NCBI GenBank assembly: GCA_015491735.1
Contig: WFVH01000095.1
Location: 1-45,071, forward strand
Reading direction: 5' to 3'
Length of the DNA stretch: 45,071 nt
Source: Gammaproteobacteria bacterium
GTDB taxonomy: Bacteria > Pseudomonadota > Gammaproteobacteria > Thiohalospirales > Thiohalospiraceae
This document shows, piece after piece, positions 9,703 to 18,188 of the stretch (position 1 is the stretch's first letter; every line of letters starts with the position of its first letter). The translations under genes were made by a program, and so were the position numbers. The notes beneath the pieces are model-generated. The model did no database searches. It had not been told where the DNA came from and worked only from the letters and a program-made list of their open reading frames with translations.

Positions 9703-11507
9703 TGCTTCTCCTCCTGTACGAGCATTCTGTACGCCTGTTCATGGCCCTGCAGCGCCGCCTCCCGATCGAAGGATGGCAGCAGCACCCCTTCTGGTTGAAC
9801 CACTTTCTCCTGGTAAAGTTCGGGGAATTTTTCCAACGTTGTCAAGAGTGGTTCCGCCGCCGTCGCCCCCAGCCCGCAGCGGCTGGTTTCGCGCATCAAG
9901 GCGCCCCAGCTACGGATGTCGTCGAGATCCTCGCTGCTGGCCCGGCCGGCGATAATCAGCCCGATTTTCTGGTGCAGATCGACTCCGCCAGCCCGGCATG
10001 GAACGCAGATGCCGCAAGACTCTGTAACGAAAAACCGCATGAAGTGCCCGGTTATATCAAGCAGATCCCTGCCTTTGCCAAATATCATCAATGAGCCATT
10101 ACAGGACAGATCGCTGTAGCAGAACGTACGCTGTCCATCTTGAGCCACCGATGCGCACTCACCAGAGGGGCCACTTACCTGCACCGCCATTGGCTCTTTT
10201 GCCCCCACCATTTCGAGCACATCGTGGAGAGAAATCCCCCATTCGATTTCATAAATACCGGGGTGTTCGCAGTCGCCAGATACGCTGAGCAGGCGCGTGC
10301 CGGTTGATTCACCGGTACCCATGCTTCTGAACCACTCCCCCCCCTCTTCCAGAATACGGCTGACAGCAGCCAGGGTTTCCACATTGTTGATACAGGTTGG
10401 CATGCCAAGATAGCCATGCTGAATCGGATAAGGCGGTTTGATACGCGGCGTACCCCGTTTCCCCTCGCAGGACTCAATCAGGGCGGTTTCTTCACCACAG
10501 ACATAAGCGCCTGCACCCATTTGAATGCGGATATCGAAATCGAACTCCCTGCCTAGAATCTGCTTTCCCAGCAGACCCGCATCACGAAACGCCTGAATCT
10601 GCTGCTCCAGATACGCCTTGATATACCCGTATTCCGCGCGCAGATAGAGGATGCCGTTGCGCGAGCCAATGGCCCAGGCGGCGATAATCATCCCCAGCAA
10701 CACATCTGCCGGAGAGCGGGTGAGCAAAACACGATCCTTGAACGCACCCGGCTCGCCCTCATCCGCATTGCAGATCACATATTTCTCTTCACCTTCGGCA
10801 TCCCGCCCCAGGCGCCACTTCGTTCCGGTAGGAAACCCGGCTCCGCCACGCCCGCGTATGCCGGAGAGAGTGACCTCGCCAATCACTTCATCGGGGAGCA
10901 GATCCAGCACTTTCTCCAGCAGCGCCGGGTAGTCCCTTCCCGCCCTGAAAAACACATCACCCCGGCCACGTATATTGCTCTTCACCAACGCATCCACATA
11001 AGCTGTGGTTCTGCGGTCATTTCCGCCTGGATTGACAATTTCTTCCAGGCATTGGCCCTGTTTCAGGGCCGAGATAATGCCCCTGACCTTTTCCGGCGTC
11101 AGCTCAGTGAACACAACGTTGTCCACCATCATCGCCGGCTCCTGATCGCTCAGCCCAATACAGTTGGTTTCATACAGGCCGAAAGTACCGGTTTCGTCTA
11201 CGGAACCAAATCTGCAGCCGCATGCCTGCTCCAGGGCTTCGCGGATTGCTTCATAGCCCTGCATTCTGGCGATAACGGTATCGGCCAGGTAGATCGGGTA
11301 TCTTCCGGATGGCTTGTCCAGAAAAAAATGGTAGAAAGTGAGGGTTTCACGAATGTCATGCCGGGACATGTTCAACCCCTTTGACAATGCTGCCACCGAC
11401 CCGTCGGAGACAAATCCCTGCTGCCGCTGGACTGCCCATAACATGTCCAGCAGGCGGGTCCTGTCCCAATGATAACGATCCAGTATGGTTTCGATATCTG
11501 CACACAT
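9699..11507 (-). CDS. hoxF: NAD-reducing hydrogenase diaphorase subunit HoxF
   Basis: NAD(H)- and FMN-binding subunit, 602 residues, a natural fusion of a NuoE-like N-terminal domain with a NuoF-like domain. FMN/NADH motifs are present (GIRGRGGAGFPTGTKWR, then DEGEPGAFKDR), as is a C-terminal [4Fe-4S] site with Cys498/501/504 and Cys544. The NuoE-like part has Cys96, Cys98 and Cys116, but Ser120 stands where complex I NuoE has its last cluster cysteine (CIGLSDQEP), so that [2Fe-2S] site is not canonical. No separate hoxE gene is present. The ATG at 11507 has GAGGAGTGG just upstream. First gene of the hydrogenase run, starting 92 bp after the symporter stop, so it may have its own promoter; none is clear by eye. 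Confidence 0.96.
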   Translation of the reverse strand: MCADIETILDRYHWDRTRLLDMLWAVQRQQGFVSDGSVAALSKGLNMSRHDIRETLTFYHFFLDKPSGRYPIYLADTVIARMQGYEAIREALEQACGCRFGSVDETGTFGLYETNCIGLSDQEPAMMVDNVVFTELTPEKVRGIISALKQGQCLEEIVNPGGNDRRTTAYVDALVKSNIRGRGDVFFRAGRDYPALLEKVLDLLPDEVIGEVTLSGIRGRGGAGFPTGTKWRLGRDAEGEEKYVICNADEGEPGAFKDRVLLTRSPADVLLGMIIAAWAIGSRNGILYLRAEYGYIKAYLEQQIQAFRDAGLLGKQILGREFDFDIRIQMGAGAYVCGEETALIESCEGKRGTPRIKPPYPIQHGYLGMPTCINNVETLAAVSRILEEGGEWFRSMGTGESTGTRLLSVSGDCEHPGIYEIEWGISLHDVLEMVGAKEPMAVQVSGPSGECASVAQDGQRTFCYSDLSCNGSLMIFGKGRDLLDITGHFMRFFVTESCGICVPCRAGGVDLHQKIGLIIAGRASSEDLDDIRSWGALMRETSRCGLGATAAEPLLTTLEKFPELYQEKVVQPEGVLLPSFDREAALQGHEQAYRMLVQEEKQ

Positions 11508-11599
11508 TTTCCACTCCTCGGCACGTGCGGACTCTACTCACAACGGCTGCGGGCAGGTATCCGGAACTCCGTTTCTCTCTGCTATCCGGCGCCCCCCTG

Positions 11600-13321
11600 T
11601 TAAGCGGCTTTCCGGCTCGTGCCCGGAACGCGGATGTGCTCTACCAGCTCCTGAATATGCGCAGGTGGCGCCGCAGTTAACCGGGCCACCAGCGCGGCAA
11701 CAGTGAAGTTTACAACCGCCCCCACAGCACCAAAGGCATTGGGCGAAATACCAAAAAACCAGTTCTCTTCCATACCGCCAAGAAAAGAGGTGCCGGGAAT
11801 AAACATAATGCCCTTATGCTGGAATACATAAAGTATAGTCACACCAAGACCCGCCAGCATCCCGGCAATGGCTCCGGCCTTGTTCATGCGCATGGAAAAA
11901 ATCCCCATCATCAGCGCCGGAAACAGGGAGGAGGCGGCAAGCCCAAACGCGATGGCCACCGTACCCGCGGCAAAATCCGGCGGATGCAGACCGAGATAGC
12001 CGGCAACAAGAACGGCGCACCCCATGGTAATGCGGCTGGCCAACAATTCGTTTTTCTCGGAAATATTGGGTACAAAAACCCCTTTGAGCAGATCATGGGA
12101 GATAGACGAAGCAATCGCCAACAGAAGCCCCGCGGCTGTCGATAACGCCGCTGCCAACCCCCCCGCGGCAACCAGCGCGATGACCCAGTCCGGCAACTTG
12201 GCGATCTCCGGATTGGCCAGCACCATAATGTCCCGATCGACCTTTACCATCTCGTTTTTCTGCTCATCCGCGACGTACTGGATTCTACCGTCACCATTTT
12301 TGTCTTCAAACGCCAGCAATCCGGTTTTTTCCCAGTTTTTGAACCACGCAGGACGTTCATCGTAAACGAGATTGACATCCGGAGCAGGTTGAATGGTCGT
12401 ACTCAGGTTGAGGCGGGCCATCGCACCGACCGCAGGAGCGACGGTGTACAAGGCAGCGATAAACACCAGCGCCCAGCCAGCCGAACTGCGGGCCCCCTTC
12501 ACACTGGGAACGGTAAAAAAACGGGCAATGACATGAGGCAGGCCGGCTGTCCCTATCATCAGGGAGAGCGTATAGACAAACATATTCAGCTTGCTGCCCA
12601 TAACGGCTGTTGTATACTCCTTGAAGCCAAGGTCGGTAACGATCAGGTCCAGCTTGTCCAGCAGATAGCTTCCATCCGCCATTTTCCCGCCCAGACCAAG
12701 CTGCGGGAGAGGATTCCCTGTCAAGCTCAACGAAATAAAAACGGCTGGAACGGTATAGGCAAAAATCAGCACGCAGTACTGCGCAATCTGTGTATAGGTA
12801 ATCCCTTTCATACCGCCCAAGACGGCGTAAAAGAATACGATACCCATTCCGGCATATAAACCGTGGTCGAAATCCATCTCGAGAAAACGTGAAAAAGCCA
12901 CGCCAATTCCCTTCATCTGTCCAATCACATAGGTCAACGAGGCAAATATAAGGCAGACAATCGCGACAACCCGCGCAGTTCGTGAATAAAAACGGTCTCC
13001 AATAAATTCGGGAACGGTAAATTTTCCATACTTTCGCAGATAGGGGGCCAGCAGCATCGCCAGCAACACATACCCGCCCGTCCATCCCATCAAAAACACC
13101 GAGGCACCGTAGCCGTTGAAAGCTATCAAGCCAGCCATGGAGATAAACGATGCAGCAGACATCCAGTCGGCCGCTGTAGCCATACCGTTCAGAACCGGAT
13201 GCACTCCCTTGCCGGCAACATAAAACTCCCCTGTGCTTGCTGCACGCGCCCATACTGCGATGGCGATGTAAAGCACAAAGGTCAAACCAACGATGGTATA
13301 GGTTATTGTTTGCAGATCCAT
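11600..13321 (-). CDS. Sodium/solute symporter large subunit (VC_2705-type SSS family)
   Basis: A 573-residue integral membrane protein with about 13 hydrophobic segments and sodium:solute symporter signatures (AADWMSAASFISMAG near residues 50-64, and GGLAAALSTAAGLLLAIASSISHD). It resembles ActP-like acetate/short-chain organic acid carriers. A characteristic soluble loop (roughly residues 320-375, including EDKNGDGRIQY, which looks like a calcium-binding loop) interrupts the membrane segments, as in the two-component VC_2705 subfamily. A small DUF4212 subunit is encoded just upstream on the same strand, which supports that subfamily. The substrate cannot be read from sequence; acetate or a similar organic acid is an inference. 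Confidence 0.9.
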   Translation of the reverse strand: MDLQTITYTIVGLTFVLYIAIAVWARAASTGEFYVAGKGVHPVLNGMATAADWMSAASFISMAGLIAFNGYGASVFLMGWTGGYVLLAMLLAPYLRKYGKFTVPEFIGDRFYSRTARVVAIVCLIFASLTYVIGQMKGIGVAFSRFLEMDFDHGLYAGMGIVFFYAVLGGMKGITYTQIAQYCVLIFAYTVPAVFISLSLTGNPLPQLGLGGKMADGSYLLDKLDLIVTDLGFKEYTTAVMGSKLNMFVYTLSLMIGTAGLPHVIARFFTVPSVKGARSSAGWALVFIAALYTVAPAVGAMARLNLSTTIQPAPDVNLVYDERPAWFKNWEKTGLLAFEDKNGDGRIQYVADEQKNEMVKVDRDIMVLANPEIAKLPDWVIALVAAGGLAAALSTAAGLLLAIASSISHDLLKGVFVPNISEKNELLASRITMGCAVLVAGYLGLHPPDFAAGTVAIAFGLAASSLFPALMMGIFSMRMNKAGAIAGMLAGLGVTILYVFQHKGIMFIPGTSFLGGMEENWFFGISPNAFGAVGAVVNFTVAALVARLTAAPPAHIQELVEHIRVPGTSRKAA

Positions 13322-13475
13322 GTCCGAGACTCCCGGCCAATCAAGCGCTTCTGCGTTCGATGATGGCTTTTATCTGTTACCGCTCTTCTCCCGAATGTAT
13401 TACGACTATGAACCCGAACAACCGAATAATCCGGGGAAAACAACCACTTCTGCCACGCATGAAACCGCGCTGCCT

Positions 13476-13727
13476 CTATTCTTCGTGCACGTTGAATTTG
13501 CGATCCAGCAGATTCATGCGCCAGGCATAAAAGAAAATCAACAATACAAACGTGTAGATAGAACCCTGCTGAGCAAACCAGAACCCCAGTTTGTAGCCCC
13601 CAAGGCGGAACATGTTCAGTGGCTCCACCAAAACGATTCCAAACAGATAGGAAACAGTAAACCAAACCGCCAGGCAGAACAGTACCAACCGCAGATTTGC
13701 CTTCCAGTATTCGGAATTATCAGACAC
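13476..13727 (-). CDS. DUF4212 small subunit of sodium/solute symporter
   Basis: An 83-residue membrane protein with two hydrophobic helices (LFCLAVWFTVSYLFGIVLV and SIYTFVLLIFFYAWRM) and the YWKANLRL opening typical of DUF4212 subunits, which accompany VC_2705-type symporters. The start is taken as GTG at 13727 because an excellent Shine-Dalgarno (AAAGGAGG) lies just upstream; the longer upstream frame looks non-coding. It is 154 bp upstream of the large subunit. That gap shows no obvious gene or terminator. Confidence 0.9.
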   Translation of the reverse strand: MSDNSEYWKANLRLVLFCLAVWFTVSYLFGIVLVEPLNMFRLGGYKLGFWFAQQGSIYTFVLLIFFYAWRMNLLDRKFNVHEE

Positions 13728-13893
13728 AGTGCCTCCTTTATCATTTGCCCGGCGACAAGATGGTTCATATTCAGCCAGCAGGCGCTCACACGGCGGCTGA
13801 TACCCAAGTAGTTGGCAGGCCGGGTCGGCAGCCAATTATAACCTGTCAAATTGAGGGGGATAGGTGATATAGTAACAATCAGGCGCTTTCCTT

Positions 13894-15033
13894 ATGAGTA
13901 CTGGTGAATATTCCGTCATGTATCACCGTTTGAACCGCGCTCCGGCCACTGCATCGGGCCTGGGTGCACGCTTCCTCTTTCTCGTTGTCATGCTCATGGC
14001 GACGTTTCCCGCTTCTGCAGCCAACCCGGTGCGTTATGTTATTCATATTAGCGTCGACGGACTCCGCTCGGATGCCATTACCATTCTGGGCCACTCCGAG
14101 GCACCCAATTTCTACCGCCTGCGGGCCGAAGGAGCGTTCACGGACAACGCCCGCACCGATGCCCACTATCTGGGTACACTGCCAAATCATATCAGTCAAC
14201 TTACCGGCCGGGGGGTAAAGGGAGATAGCGGACACAACTATGGGGACAACCGTTCGCCACCCAGGCAGCGCACACTCCACTCCAACAAGGGAGTATACAT
14301 CGCCAGCGTTTTCGATGTGGTTCATGACCACGGATTATCCACGGCACTCTATGCTGGAAAGGAAAAATTTCAAATATTCAAGCAGAGTTACAACCGCATC
14401 AACGGAGCACCGGATAAAACAGGGGCAGACGACGGCCGAAACAAAATCGATCACTATGTTTACATGGAAGATAGCCGCAAACTGGTCAGCAATTATATCA
14501 ACGCCATGCAGTCAACCCCTTATCACTACAGCTTCCTTCACCTGCGCGATCCCGATATTGCCGGCCATCAACACTACTGGGATGTAACACCGGGCAGCGC
14601 CTATATGGCGGCTGTCGCCGAGGTGGATCACCTGCTCGGCAGGGTTCTCGATATGGTCACCAATACTCCCGCCCTGTCAGGACACACCGTTGTTATTGTT
14701 ACTGCCGATCACGGCGGCACCTATGGTTCGAACCACACCATCCTGGATAGCCGCAAAAACTACACCATTCCATTTTATGTCTGGGGGGCGGGGGTTCCGG
14801 GTGGTGCTGATCTTTACGCAATAAACAGTGGCACCCGTCTAAACCCCGGGAACGGCCGGCCACTGTATACTGACCCGATACAACCGATACGAGAGGGAGA
14901 TGCGGCCAATCTGGCGCTGGATCTGCTGGGGCTGGGTCCCATCGAGGGTTCCACAATCAATTTTGCACAAGATTTGACAGTATTCCGCAAACAGGCAGTC
15001 AGCGCTTCCAAACGGAAAGAGTGTATCAGATAG
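13894..15033 (+). CDS. Exported type I phosphodiesterase / alkaline phosphatase superfamily protein
   Basis: A 379-residue protein with a signal peptide (FLFLVVMLMATFPASA, about residues 27-42). The mature part has the alkaline-phosphatase superfamily metal and catalytic pattern as seen in nucleotide pyrophosphatase/phosphodiesterases: Asp55 (SVDGLRSD), probable nucleophile Thr95 (GTLPNH), Asp221 and His225 (DPDIAGHQH), Asp272-His273 (TADHGG) and His281 (SNHT). All key residues look intact, so it should be an active periplasmic phosphoester or phosphonate hydrolase of unknown substrate. It is transcribed away from the symporter genes and followed by a lipoprotein gene about 90 bp downstream. 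A start at 13918 is also possible. Confidence 0.85.
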   Translation: MSTGEYSVMYHRLNRAPATASGLGARFLFLVVMLMATFPASAANPVRYVIHISVDGLRSDAITILGHSEAPNFYRLRAEGAFTDNARTDAHYLGTLPNHISQLTGRGVKGDSGHNYGDNRSPPRQRTLHSNKGVYIASVFDVVHDHGLSTALYAGKEKFQIFKQSYNRINGAPDKTGADDGRNKIDHYVYMEDSRKLVSNYINAMQSTPYHYSFLHLRDPDIAGHQHYWDVTPGSAYMAAVAEVDHLLGRVLDMVTNTPALSGHTVVIVTADHGGTYGSNHTILDSRKNYTIPFYVWGAGVPGGADLYAINSGTRLNPGNGRPLYTDPIQPIREGDAANLALDLLGLGPIEGSTINFAQDLTVFRKQAVSASKRKECIR

Positions 15034-15126
15034 CCTGAGCACCTGCATTCAGAGCGGGGTCAATCGTCAAACAAACGGGTTCAATACCGGCAAGACAGGC
15101 AGTACAGATTGACAAATGCCAGACAA

Positions 15127-16410
15127 ATGTTTATCAAATACTCTACGCTCACCACTTTTCTCATATTGCTTGCCTGCTCCGGTGTAGCAGAGTCCGCTCC
15201 CAGAACAGAGCAGCGAACACCGGTTCCACACTGCCCTGCTGCAACGATTGTTGAAAAATACCGCCCCCTGCAGTGCAAAGACTCCAGCTCGCCTCTTTTC
15301 CAGGCCTCACCGAACGATATCCTCAGGCTGGAAATCATTGCTGACTTCGCACATATCAATAAGGAGATCTACAGTGAAACCGGAGGAGATTCGGCCATCA
15401 TTCTGTATGAGGACCAAAAAGGTGAAAAGCAGATTTTACCTGCCTTCATCATAGACCGGGGACACTCCCGAAGGGATTTTTGCGAATGGGTTCCGTTACG
15501 CATCGTTTTTGAAACCCCGGAAACAGAAAGCGTACTGAAACAATCGCTGCAAGGGAGATCCCCCAGTGAGAAAAACCTGGTCCCGTTGTACAACAAATTG
15601 AAAATGATCCGTAAAAGTACACCCCTCGACAAGGGGCATCCCCGGAAGGAAAACCTGTTCAGCAGGCTGGGGGATGATATCAAACTGGTAACACACTGCG
15701 GGAAAAGCAGCTGGAAACGTGTTGGAGGAGAGACGCGGGAAGAGCAGGAAGAGCGTCTTCTGCAGGAGTATTATATCTACCAGGTTCTCGATCAAATGCA
15801 CTCCGTGACGTTGAAAACCCGGCTTGCCGAAATCACTTACCGCAATCCTGAAGGAAATATTCTGCTAACCAGAAAAGCCTTTTTCCGGGAACCCAGATCC
15901 AGGCTGGCCAAACGTTGCGGCATGTCAAAACGCCCTTATCCGGGAGTAGAGAGCAAGGGTATCGATGAGCTCTCCTGGTTTCAGTTACAACTATACAACG
16001 AATTCGTCTACTTCAAGGATTATGGCCGTGACGGACGTAACATCAATATGCTTTACAGAGAGGATGGAAAGGTATTCGTTGGCCCCTACGATTTTGATCT
16101 CTCCGGGATCATTGTTCCCGACTACCGACCCAACAGCGCTTCCTTGGAAGAAAATCTGCAACACTACTTTAAAAGCTGGATCGAATACCATGCTGGCGAC
16201 GAGATGGCGGCTGTCCAGATCTTCTTTCTGGTGGCGAGGAAAAACGCCATGCGCAAGGTGCTCGAAGAGTCTCTGCTGAGCGAAAAAAAGAAAAAACATC
16301 TATTAAGCTGGTTTGACAGCTACATGTCTGTTCTCGAGCAATCCGTAGAAACGAACCGGCGATTGATGCCTGCGCTGTTCAGTGAGCTGGAACAGCATAT
16401 CTCGCAATAA
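15127..16410 (+). CDS. Putative lipoprotein with a YDFD motif, function unknown
   Basis: The ATG at 15127 gives 427 residues starting with a lipoprotein signal (LILLACSG; the lipid-modified residue would be Cys17). An upstream TTG at 15109 in the same frame would add six residues. I do not recognise a named family with confidence. The C-terminal third holds DGRNINMLYREDGKVFVGP followed by YDFDLSG, with Asp322 and Asp324. A DFD/YDFD after an Asn-containing loop resembles the catalytic end of atypical kinase-like proteins such as CotH, but this is only a resemblance. The middle has a charged run (KSSWKRVGGETREEQEERL). It ends only 6 bp from the stop of the convergent PycTM-propeller gene. The ribosome-binding site is weak. 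Confidence 0.7.
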   Translation: MFIKYSTLTTFLILLACSGVAESAPRTEQRTPVPHCPAATIVEKYRPLQCKDSSSPLFQASPNDILRLEIIADFAHINKEIYSETGGDSAIILYEDQKGEKQILPAFIIDRGHSRRDFCEWVPLRIVFETPETESVLKQSLQGRSPSEKNLVPLYNKLKMIRKSTPLDKGHPRKENLFSRLGDDIKLVTHCGKSSWKRVGGETREEQEERLLQEYYIYQVLDQMHSVTLKTRLAEITYRNPEGNILLTRKAFFREPRSRLAKRCGMSKRPYPGVESKGIDELSWFQLQLYNEFVYFKDYGRDGRNINMLYREDGKVFVGPYDFDLSGIIVPDYRPNSASLEENLQHYFKSWIEYHAGDEMAAVQIFFLVARKNAMRKVLEESLLSEKKKKHLLSWFDSYMSVLEQSVETNRRLMPALFSELEQHISQ

Positions 16411-16416
16411 AGTGAT

Positions 16417-18081
16417 TCACCAGAGCCGCAACCGATCATAATCAATCAGCAGAAAATGGGCATTTTCCCCTCTCTTTTTGTTACCATCATCGCTGACAAC
16501 CAGTATTCGGCTATAATCATCCATCCGCAGCGGGGCAACACCCTCCGCATTGGCCATCCCGCTCAGCCCGGTCACCACGGCTTTTCTGGGTGAGGAACCA
16601 GAAACACCACTCCAGAACCAGAGCTGGTTTTGCCTGCTTCCCCCTTTTTCCGCATCGCCAGCAACAACAAGATAACCACGCAAGCGTGGATCATAACTCA
16701 TACCGCGAATAGCACCGCCGTTCAGATCCAGCCGGACAAGATCAGGTTCAAAACGAAATACCGGTTCTGCGGAGAATAACGCACCCGGATCCGTAATGAT
16801 TGCTATCAAGGCGTTATTTTGCTCATCCCGGGGAAAACGGAAGCCAATGAGCATATTCCCCTGCCTTGTATCAAAGGCCAACCCCTCGATATTAATCCCC
16901 TTTTCACCAGCCTCCCGTTTCAGCTCGGGGAAAGAGCGGAACAGCGCATCCTTCAACCCGGTCACCACAACAGGTTCCGTTATCTGTTCACCCGCGATTC
17001 TGAATCTGACGAGCTTGCCGCGATTTTCAGAGTATGCTCCATCCTCACTATAAGAGTGCGAAGTAACAGCATAAATATACCCTTTCCCGTCCGCCGTCAC
17101 CCCCTCCAAATCATTCAACTTGCGAAACTGCCGGTACGGCCCGTTCTTGCCAAACAGACTGGACGGCTCAAGCCGGATCATCGAGGTGATCTCACCGCCT
17201 GGGCTGAAGGTCAACAGGCTGAACGGGTGGCTGACCTCATCCTCCACGATCAACACCCGGCCATCATCAAGCTGATGCACACCGGAAGGCTCGTAAACTC
17301 CGGCCGCCGGAGGAAACCGGCCAAAGCCGGTGGACTCCACCCGCTGGCCAACCGGGTTACCCTCCTCCGTTTTCAGCATGATGACCCCGGCCACACCGAT
17401 AAAGGTGGCGATACAGAGACCCAACCCGAATATGAACACAGAATAAGAGGTGCGTAACAGAAAAAACTTGCGCCGGATGATGACACTCATGGTGTGGATA
17501 TAGCTGACCATCTCCTCATACACCAAATTCCTGTCATCCATTACCTCTTTCATTACTTCAATATACTCATCATTGCTAAGATCCGCATTGTCCATGAAGT
17601 ACATCACATTGGCCTTGCCGTTCAGAAAATCGTCCGGACCCTTTACGGCGTCACAACAGCGCTCGGCGATCGGACGCGCCGAGATGACCGCATAGATCAT
17701 CGAGATAAAGCCGGAGATAAGCAGCACGATAATCGGCAGGATATACAGATTGTTGTCGGCAAACGCCACCACTGATCCACCAGTTGCCAGCAGAATCGAA
17801 ATAATCAGACCGTTGATGGTTATCATGATGCTCGCCTTGTTGTCGGCGAGATGGGTCAAATCGAGGTGAGTACGGTACTGGGAGCGCAGCATGGTCTCGA
17901 TGCCCCGGCTTGAACCCGCCTTGAACTTTCTGCCTTTCGCGCGCGTTCGGCACTGCTTTTCCCTTGGGGGACGAGATGCTGGAAGAAAACCGGCGCCGCC
18001 GCTTTTCCCCCCGTTTTTCTCTTCCGGTTGATCAGATGTCTCTGTTGTCGTCTCCATGATGTTCGAAGCACTGTCAGTCAC
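16417..18081 (-). CDS. PycTM (DUF5706)-like membrane module fused to a beta-propeller
   Basis: A 554-residue three-part protein. Residues 1-60 are a polar, basic, probably disordered tail. Residues about 62-236 match the Pycsar-effector transmembrane family (PycTM/DUF5706): HLDLTHLADNKASIMITING, helices near 86-106 and 112-134, an acidic linker containing LSNDEYIEVMKEVMDD, and a third helix near 214-236. Residues about 255-554 look like a beta-propeller of the DUF3616/SdiA-regulated type (EPSGVHQLDDGRVLIVEDE, LNDLEGVTADGKGYIYAVT, INIEGLAFD). With a cytoplasmic N-terminus, three helices would place the propeller in the periplasm. In Pycsar defence the effector sits beside a pyrimidine cyclase; none is encoded here. 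The GTG at 18081 is used as start; an ATG at 18057 is possible. Domain calls come from recognition by eye. Confidence 0.75.
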   Translation of the reverse strand: MTDSASNIMETTTETSDQPEEKNGGKSGGAGFLPASRPPREKQCRTRAKGRKFKAGSSRGIETMLRSQYRTHLDLTHLADNKASIMITINGLIISILLATGGSVVAFADNNLYILPIIVLLISGFISMIYAVISARPIAERCCDAVKGPDDFLNGKANVMYFMDNADLSNDEYIEVMKEVMDDRNLVYEEMVSYIHTMSVIIRRKFFLLRTSYSVFIFGLGLCIATFIGVAGVIMLKTEEGNPVGQRVESTGFGRFPPAAGVYEPSGVHQLDDGRVLIVEDEVSHPFSLLTFSPGGEITSMIRLEPSSLFGKNGPYRQFRKLNDLEGVTADGKGYIYAVTSHSYSEDGAYSENRGKLVRFRIAGEQITEPVVVTGLKDALFRSFPELKREAGEKGINIEGLAFDTRQGNMLIGFRFPRDEQNNALIAIITDPGALFSAEPVFRFEPDLVRLDLNGGAIRGMSYDPRLRGYLVVAGDAEKGGSRQNQLWFWSGVSGSSPRKAVVTGLSGMANAEGVAPLRMDDYSRILVVSDDGNKKRGENAHFLLIDYDRLRLW

Positions 18082-18188
18082 GAATCAAGTTGATGATGCA
18101 CGATAAACTCCCTGTAGACTCCGCGTCCCTTTTTCATGTCTGAAAGAAAAGATTAGGAAACAGAACGATACTTTTCAATATATTTCCG

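Noticed and set aside
16417-18081. A complete Pycsar defence operon
   Set aside because: No uridylate/cytidylate cyclase or other defence gene is nearby; only the effector-like membrane module is recognised, so a full system cannot be claimed.
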